Notes under the pieces: generated by a model
Databases searched by the model: none
What the model saw: only the letters and a program-made list of their open reading frames with translations
What the model was told of the DNA's origin: nothing
NCBI GenBank assembly: GCA_900759435.1
Contig: CAAEVD010000139.1
Span: forward strand, 1 to 10,342
Reading direction: 5' to 3'
From: an uncultured Collinsella sp.
Lineage (GTDB): Bacteria; Actinomycetota; Coriobacteriia; Coriobacteriales; Coriobacteriaceae
DNA length: 10,342 nucleotides
Made by a program: the position numbers and the translations under genes
In this document: positions 5,996 through 10,342 of the stretch, in pieces
Layout: each line of letters begins with the position of its first letter
Position numbering within the stretch: the stretch's first letter is position 1

Positions 5996-7159
5996 CTAAT
6001 ACAGGCCCGCCTCGCGAATGGCCTCAACAGCCAAAGCAATCTGATCGGGTGGCAGAACCAGCGCCATGCGCACGTGCCCCTCGCCCGAAGGACCAAAGCT
6101 CGCGCCCGGCGTCACCACAACGCCGGCCTTCTCCATAAGCTCCTCGCAAAACGCCATGGAATCGGTGCGGCCACCGGGAAGCTTGGCCCACACAAACATA
6201 GAGCCATGCGCGTTGGGACGCTCCCAGCCCAGGCCCTCAAGACCGTCGCACAGGGCATCGCGGCGCTCCTGGTACTTCAGACGCTGCGCCTCGACCTCAT
6301 CGCGCGGACCGTTTAGGCAGGCGATGGCGGCCTTCTGGATCGGGAAGAACATGCCAAAGTCGATTTGGCTGCGCAGCTTGGCAAAGGCAGAGACCACGTC
6401 CTCGCGGCCGACCAAAAAGCCGATACGCGCACCGGTGACGTTAAACGACTTGGAGAGCGAGAAGAACTCAACGCCCACCTCGAGCGCACCGGGATACTGC
6501 AAAAAGCTTCCGCCCGGCTCGCCGTCGAACACGATGTCGGAGTACGCGTTGTCATGGACGATGAGCAGGTCGTGCTCGCGGGCGAAAGCGATGATCTCCT
6601 CGTAGACCTCGGGCGTGCCCACCGAGCCCACCGGGTTCGCGGGCAGCGACACGATCATATACTTGGCGCGATCGGCAACCTCGGGATCGATGCCCGCCAC
6701 ATAGGGCAGGTAATTGTGCTCGGCAACCAACGGATAGTACTCGAGTTTGGCATCGGCGATTTTGGCGCCCGCCTCGAAGACCGGGTAGCACGGATCGGGA
6801 ACCAGAATGGTGTCACCCGGGTCGAGCAGGGCCAGGCCCAAATGACCCACGCCCTCCTGTGTGCCGTTGCACGACTGCACCATGGACGGCGTAATGCCCG
6901 AAACGCCAAAGCGGCGCTCATAGTAATCGCACACGGCCTGCTTGAGTTCGGGCAGGTCGCGCAGGGCGTACTTCCACATCTCTGGATCCTGGGCGGCTTG
7001 TGTGAGCGCATCGACCACGTGGCCGTACGGCTTAAAGTCGGGCGTGCCCACGCTCATGTTGTAAATGGTCTTGCCCTGAGCCTTCAGCGCGAGAAGCTTG
7101 TTGTTGAGCGAGGCGAAGACCTCCGCGCCAAAGCGATCGAGACGCTGCGATGCCTGCAT
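5996..7159 (-). CDS. Class I/II PLP-dependent aminotransferase
   Basis: The protein has 387 residues, fold type I of PLP enzymes, and is cytoplasmic. Visible cofactor residues are Tyr125 in DPCYPVFEAG, Asn175 in SLPANPVGSV, Asp203 and Tyr206 in VHDNAYSDIVFDG, the Schiff-base Lys237 in FFSLSKSFNVTGARIGF, and Arg245. The carboxylate-binding arginine is Arg364 in GHVRMAL. SLSKSFNVTGARIGF recalls LL-diaminopimelate and alanine-type aminotransferases, but substrate cannot be read from these motifs. An N-acetyl-diaminopimelate aminotransferase serving the DapH branch is one possibility. I chose the ATG at 7159 because AAGGTGG precedes it by 4 nt. An in-frame ATG at 7249 would read through a terminator-like hairpin and add 30 residues of unlikely sequence. 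The start lies only 24 nt beyond that hairpin, so expression may depend on read-through or leader control. Confidence 0.88.
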   Translation of the reverse strand: MQASQRLDRFGAEVFASLNNKLLALKAQGKTIYNMSVGTPDFKPYGHVVDALTQAAQDPEMWKYALRDLPELKQAVCDYYERRFGVSGITPSMVQSCNGTQEGVGHLGLALLDPGDTILVPDPCYPVFEAGAKIADAKLEYYPLVAEHNYLPYVAGIDPEVADRAKYMIVSLPANPVGSVGTPEVYEEIIAFAREHDLLIVHDNAYSDIVFDGEPGGSFLQYPGALEVGVEFFSLSKSFNVTGARIGFLVGREDVVSAFAKLRSQIDFGMFFPIQKAAIACLNGPRDEVEAQRLKYQERRDALCDGLEGLGWERPNAHGSMFVWAKLPGGRTDSMAFCEELMEKAGVVVTPGASFGPSGEGHVRMALVLPPDQIALAVEAIREAGLY

Positions 7160-7177
7160 GGTGCCACCTTTCGATAT

Positions 7178-7209
7178 AAAAAACGCGGCGCTCCGACAAG
7201 AGCGCCGCG
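7178..7209 (-). terminator. Intrinsic terminator between nadE and the aminotransferase gene
   Basis: A perfect 10-bp stem (7200-7209 with 7184-7193, CGCGGCGCTC arm) and 6-nt loop are followed on the minus strand by TTTTTT (7183-7178). It should end the nadE transcript. The T-run ends just 18 nt before the aminotransferase ATG, an unusual place for a plain end-of-gene terminator. Confidence 0.85.
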
Positions 7210-7211
7210 CG

Positions 7212-7258
7212 ATACGGGCCATCAGATTGCAAAAGTGTAACGCTTGCAACCCCCGTAT
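7212..7258 (-). other. Nested hairpin between nadE and the terminator
   Basis: The outer arms ATACGGG (7252-7258 on the minus strand) and CCCGTAT (7218-7212) enclose two TTGCAA hexamers (7244-7249 and 7227-7232), which are mutually complementary. The structure directly precedes the terminator hairpin. It might be a leader for the aminotransferase gene or simply part of the nadE 3' end. Confidence 0.45.
7221..7249 (-). promoter_or_regulatory. Possible weak promoter for the aminotransferase gene
   Basis: On the minus strand TTGCAA and TCTGAT are separated by 17 nt, each matching four of six consensus bases. It would start transcripts directly in front of the terminator hairpin. It is weak, and overlaps the nested hairpin, so chance resemblance is likely. 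Confidence 0.2.
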
Positions 7259-7277
7259 TGGTTCAATTTAGCCAACC

Positions 7278-9257
7278 TTAGTCAACTGGATTGAGCGCGT
7301 CGATCTGCGCAAGCCACAGACGCGAGCTGGCGTCACTCGGCATACGCCAATCGCCGCGCGGGCTGAGCGTCACCGAGCCCACCTTGGGACCATCGGGCAG
7401 GCAGCTGCGCTTAAACTGCTGGGCAAAGAAGCGACGATAGAACGTACGCAACCACGTGTGGACGGTCTTGGCGTCGTAGACGCCCTCGAAGCTCTTGAGC
7501 GCCATGCGGTAGATTTTGCCCGGCTCAAAGCCAAAACGCAGCAGGTAGTAGAGGAAGTAGTCGTGCAGCTCGTACGGGCCCACCAAATCCTCGGTCTTCT
7601 GTGCGATCTCGCCATCGCCCGTGGGCGGCAGAAGCTCGGGGGACACCGGCGTGTCGAGGATATCGAGCAAAACCTCGGCAATGCGCCCGCCAAAGACATC
7701 GGCGGCATAGCGCACCAGATGGCGCACAAGCGTCTTGGGCACGCTCGCGTTGACGGCGTACATGCTCATGTGGTCACCGTTGTACGTAGCCCAGCCGAGC
7801 GCCAGCTCCGACAGGTCGCCCGTGCCGATGACAAAACCGCCAGCCTGGTTGGCCAGATCCATCAGAATCTGCGTACGCTCGCGAGCCTGGCTGTTCTCGT
7901 AGGTCACGTCCTGTACGGTCGGATCGTGCTCAATGTCCTTGAAGTGCTGCTCCACAGCCGCGTGAATCGAAATCTCGCGGAAGCTCACGCCTAGGTCGCG
8001 GGCAAGCGACTCGGCATTGGACTTGGTGCGATGCGTCGTGCCAAAGCCGGGCATGGAGACCGCCGTGATGCCCGTACGCGGCAGTCCCAGCGCATCGAAG
8101 GCACGCACGGTCACAAGCAGTGCCAGCGTGGAGTCCAAGCCGCCCGAAAGGCCGATGACCGCAGCCTTGGTGCCCGTGTGGGCAAGGCGGGTCTTGAGGC
8201 CAGCAGTCTGCAGATTGAGAATGGTCTCACAGCGCTCGGCCAGATCACCGTGGTCGGCCGGCACAAAAGGCGCGCGAGGGAAAACGCGGTCGATATCGCA
8301 GGCATCGCGCAGGACAGGCTCGTCTGCCAGCACGCCCTCAAACGAAAACTCAACGGTCGTGGCCTCCGGCGCATCGTCCGCGCGCGCCCACGTCGTCGAG
8401 CGGCGGCGCTCGGCAACCAGACGGTCAAGATCGACATCGGCCACCGCCATATCGCAGGTGAGGAGCTTCGTGGCGGCGAGCTTGGAGCCGTTTTCGTAGA
8501 CGAGGTTCTCGCCCGCAAAGACCATGTCGGTCGTGGACTCACCCTCGCTCGCATCCGCGTAGGCATAGGCGCAGTACAGGCGCGCGCTTTGGTTAGAGAT
8601 GAGGCTGCGGCGATAGTCTGCCTTACCGATAATCTCGTCCGAAGCCGACGGGTTGAGAATCATCGTCGCACCGGCAAGCGCCATCTCGGTCGAGGGCGGC
8701 GCCGGCACCCACAGGTCCTCGCAGACCTCGACGCCCAGCACCAAATCCTCGGCACCCTCATCACAGCAGCGGTAGACAAGTCCCGAACCCAGCGGAACCG
8801 GACCCTGACCGGCAAACTCGACCCACGCAGGATCTGCGGGCGCCGGAGCAAACCAGCGGCGCTCGTAGAACTCGCCATAGTTGGGCAGATACTTCTTGGC
8901 CGTGAGGCCCAAAAGCTCGCCCGCGCAGCACACGGCGGCGCAGTTGTAGATATTCTCGGCAACTGCAACGGGAAGACCGATGGTAAAGACAATCGGCAGC
9001 TCACGAGTCTCATCGAGGATATGCACCAAAGCAGCCTCGCAGGCATGCAGTAATGTGCGGTTATGGAACAGATCGGCCGCGGTATAGCCGCACAAGTTGA
9101 GCTCGGGCAGCACCAGAGCACGAACGCCGCGCTCGACAGCCGCGCGAACAGCCGCTAACGCAACCTCGGCATTGCCCTCGACATCGGCCACGCGAATCTG
9201 CGGCGACGCCGCCGCCACACGCAAAAAGCCATCAGACTGAGAAAGGTGAAGATTCAT
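7278..9257 (-). CDS. nadE: Glutamine-dependent NAD+ synthetase
   Basis: The enzyme makes NAD+ from nicotinate adenine dinucleotide, ATP and glutamine, the last step of NAD synthesis, in the cytoplasm. The 659-residue protein has two domains, the usual architecture for the actinobacterial long form. The N-terminal nitrilase-type glutaminase domain shows the Glu-Lys-Cys triad: Glu52 in LPELNLCGY, Lys121 in LTAKKYLPNYGEFYE, and Cys179 in GVEVCEDLW. Glu52 and Lys121 match M. tuberculosis NadE numbering as I recall it. The C-terminal synthetase domain has the pyrophosphate loop SGGLDS at 371-376, then GTGDLSELALGW and FGFEPGKI. I chose the ATG at 9257 because GGGAG lies 7 nt before it. The upstream ATG at 9284 adds nine residues but has no ribosome binding site. 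The gene is divergent from the membrane protein gene at 9461. Confidence 0.96.
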   Translation of the reverse strand: MNLHLSQSDGFLRVAAASPQIRVADVEGNAEVALAAVRAAVERGVRALVLPELNLCGYTAADLFHNRTLLHACEAALVHILDETRELPIVFTIGLPVAVAENIYNCAAVCCAGELLGLTAKKYLPNYGEFYERRWFAPAPADPAWVEFAGQGPVPLGSGLVYRCCDEGAEDLVLGVEVCEDLWVPAPPSTEMALAGATMILNPSASDEIIGKADYRRSLISNQSARLYCAYAYADASEGESTTDMVFAGENLVYENGSKLAATKLLTCDMAVADVDLDRLVAERRRSTTWARADDAPEATTVEFSFEGVLADEPVLRDACDIDRVFPRAPFVPADHGDLAERCETILNLQTAGLKTRLAHTGTKAAVIGLSGGLDSTLALLVTVRAFDALGLPRTGITAVSMPGFGTTHRTKSNAESLARDLGVSFREISIHAAVEQHFKDIEHDPTVQDVTYENSQARERTQILMDLANQAGGFVIGTGDLSELALGWATYNGDHMSMYAVNASVPKTLVRHLVRYAADVFGGRIAEVLLDILDTPVSPELLPPTGDGEIAQKTEDLVGPYELHDYFLYYLLRFGFEPGKIYRMALKSFEGVYDAKTVHTWLRTFYRRFFAQQFKRSCLPDGPKVGSVTLSPRGDWRMPSDASSRLWLAQIDALNPVD

Positions 9258-9305
9258 AAGAATGCTCCCGTGCGTAGACGCCATTCACAACAATTAGCAA
9301 GCCCT

Positions 9306-9311
9306 ATTGTA
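9306..9311 (-). promoter_or_regulatory. Possible -10 box of nadE
   Basis: On the minus strand this reads TACAAT, five of six consensus bases, about 50 nt upstream of the nadE start. A TTGAAC sits directly beside it, too near to serve as its -35. The call is weak. Confidence 0.3.
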
Positions 9312-9338
9312 GTTCAACCGCCGGGTGTAACCGCATCC

Positions 9339-9351
9339 CACCAACTTGGTG
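9339..9351. promoter_or_regulatory. 13-bp palindrome in the divergent intergenic region
   Basis: CACCAA and TTGGTG flank a single central C. The site lies between the divergent nadE and membrane protein genes, upstream of both candidate promoters. It could be a small operator, but 6-bp arms also occur by chance. Confidence 0.3.
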
Positions 9352-9356
9352 AGCTA

Positions 9357-9383
9357 TTGATGAGTTGATGGTATCTGTTAAAT
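9357..9383 (+). promoter_or_regulatory. Possible promoter of the membrane protein gene
   Basis: TTGATG (9357-9362) and TTAAAT (9378-9383) are 15 nt apart, about 80 nt before the ATG. Each matches four of six consensus bases and the spacing is short, so this is only a candidate. Confidence 0.2.
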
Positions 9384-9460
9384 GTCACGTACGATTCACA
9401 TCTGGTGGGTACCCTGATGGCTACACGAAACGAAGCAGATTTACACCGGGAGGACCCCGT

Positions 9461-10342
9461 ATGACAACCAGGTACACCGACGCGCCGCGCACGCGCGTCA
9501 TGACGCCGGCGTCGCTCAACAACGGCGTGCACGAGAACCATTCCATCGGACAGACCATGGCCATCGCGCCCAAAAAGGGCCTGTTTGACGACATTTCCAT
9601 TCCCCAGATCATCGCCGGCGCCGCAGCTGCCGCCACGAGCGTGGCGCTTGCTTCAAAGATCGGCATTGCCGGCTCGGTGATTGGTGCCGCTGTGAGCTCA
9701 GTCATCACTGTTGTGTCCTCGCAAGTCTATCGCCACTTTATCTCCGCCAGCGCCGAAGCAATCAAGGGCACGCATGCCGCTGTCGACTACCCCGCCGGCG
9801 CCTATGAGCCCGTTGAGCTTAATGCCGAGGAGCACCTGGGCGGCGCCGCGACTACGCAGGAGATGCGCCAGGTTGCGGGGCGTGCGACCACGGCGCGCGT
9901 CGCCCCTAACAGCCTGCGCGCCAAGGCCGCGGCAGAGCGCAGCCAGACGCAAAAGAAGGTCATCGTCTTCTCGATCGCCATCGCCATCGTCGCGGTCATC
10001 GCCTGCACCGGCGCCATCCTTATAACCACCGCCGGTGAGGGTCTGGGCGAGCGCCCCGAGCCAATCCTTTCGTCGCGCACGACCGAGAGCGATGCAAATG
10101 GCAACACCCAGTCGCAGGATCAGCAGGCGCAGACGGACGATACGCAAGACAGTTCTACCTCTGCCAATTCGTCCTCGAACACCCAAAACCAATCGCAGGG
10201 CACCGATTCCTCTACGGCCAACAGTGGCACGCCGTCCGGCACGACCGACTCAAGCCAAACGACTGGCGGTTCACAGCCGAACACGGGAGGCCAGACGAGC
10301 GACCCCACGTCGGGAACGGGCGCAGCAGACAGCAACAACACC
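9461..10342 (+). CDS. Unrecognised membrane protein with Ser/Thr/Gln/Asn/Gly-rich tail, 3' end missing
   Basis: An ATG preceded by GGGAGGA (6 nt spacing) opens a frame that stays open for 294 codons to the window edge. Residues 1-46 are hydrophilic and basic (MTTRYTDAPRTRVM, later PKKG). Residues 48-88 are Ala/Gly/Val-rich and hydrophobic with a SKIG turn near 65-68, fitting a helical hairpin. Residues 89-166 are polar with many Arg and Lys. Residues 167-190 (VIVFSIAIAIVAVIACTGAI) form a clear transmembrane helix behind a KK pair. From about 193 on the chain is Ser/Thr/Gln/Asn/Gly/Asp with almost no hydrophobic residues and no Lys, Cys or aromatic residue in the visible part. By the positive-inside rule this tail lies outside the cell, like a wall-spanning linker. 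I do not recognise the family. A surface domain or anchor may follow beyond the window. Confidence 0.8.
   Translation, partial: MTTRYTDAPRTRVMTPASLNNGVHENHSIGQTMAIAPKKGLFDDISIPQIIAGAAAAATSVALASKIGIAGSVIGAAVSSVITVVSSQVYRHFISASAEAIKGTHAAVDYPAGAYEPVELNAEEHLGGAATTQEMRQVAGRATTARVAPNSLRAKAAAERSQTQKKVIVFSIAIAIVAVIACTGAILITTAGEGLGERPEPILSSRTTESDANGNTQSQDQQAQTDDTQDSSTSANSSSNTQNQSQGTDSSTANSGTPSGTTDSSQTTGGSQPNTGGQTSDPTSGTGAADSNNT

Noticed and set aside
6365..7240. 291-residue open frame on the plus strand opposite the aminotransferase
   Set aside because: The minus strand has intact PLP motifs. The plus-strand frame has no ribosome binding site that stands out and no family resemblance.
7160..7249. N-terminal extension of the aminotransferase from an upstream ATG
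   Set aside because: It spans a terminator hairpin and T-run and lacks a ribosome binding site; the ATG at 7159 has AAGGTGG in front.
8031..9053. 340-residue open frame on the plus strand opposite nadE
   Set aside because: It is antisense to NadE and Arg-rich, and no motif is recognisable.
9258..9300. Rex redox-repressor site upstream of nadE
   Set aside because: Only a single TTGTGAA half is present on the minus strand, without the matching TTCACAA half at the right distance.
9698..10192. 164-residue open frame on the minus strand at the right edge
   Set aside because: The plus-strand frame has a good ribosome binding site, membrane helices and an open end, whereas this one is its mirror.
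1..10342. tRNA, rRNA, CRISPR array, transposase, integrase, toxin-antitoxin or phage genes
   Set aside because: I looked on both strands and saw no regularly spaced repeats, no clover-leaf with a conserved T-arm sequence, and no protein with motifs of these classes.

Overview
The window is ordinary chromosomal sequence from a high-GC, Gram-positive-type gut actinobacterium. A member of the Coriobacteriia such as Collinsella is my best guess. The reasons are the strong G/C bias at third codon positions, the acetylase (DapH) branch of lysine synthesis, a glutamine-dependent NAD synthetase next to an L-lactate dehydrogenase, and a Mbeg1/DUF2974-type hydrolase. The genus is inferred from the general look of the proteins and was not tested by a search.

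Layout: (1) Positions 1-2215, plus strand, hold a lysine/diaminopimelate operon: dapA (5' end missing), dapB (TTG start, overlapping dapA) and dapH. (2) Positions 2216-2467 are a convergent intergenic region packed with hairpins: one just after dapH, a nested 98-bp palindrome, and a bidirectional terminator. (3) From 2468 to 9257 all genes lie on the minus strand: a YejK/NdpA-type nucleoid-associated protein, a Mbeg1-like alpha/beta hydrolase bracketed by two copies of a 31-bp GGGG-CAGGTT repeat, L-lactate dehydrogenase, a class I/II PLP aminotransferase, and glutamine-dependent NAD synthetase. (4) From 9461 to the right edge, divergent on the plus strand, lies the start of an unrecognised membrane protein with a long Ser/Thr/Gln/Asn/Gly-rich tail.

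How the genes fit together: DapA, DapB and DapH carry aspartate semialdehyde to the N-acetylated intermediate of meso-diaminopimelate, which feeds lysine and peptidoglycan. The next step needs an aminotransferase. The unassigned aminotransferase at 5996-7159 is a candidate on family grounds only. NadE makes NAD+, and lactate dehydrogenase recycles NADH during fermentation, so the right half has a loose NAD/redox theme, but each gene appears to be its own transcription unit separated by hairpins.

I see no tRNA, rRNA, CRISPR array, transposase or prophage gene, and no convincing new multi-gene system. The points most worth a second look are the repeat pair around the hydrolase gene, the nested palindrome after dapH, the terminator only 24 nt ahead of the aminotransferase start, and the membrane protein at the right edge. 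No gene-free stretch exceeds about 250 bases.
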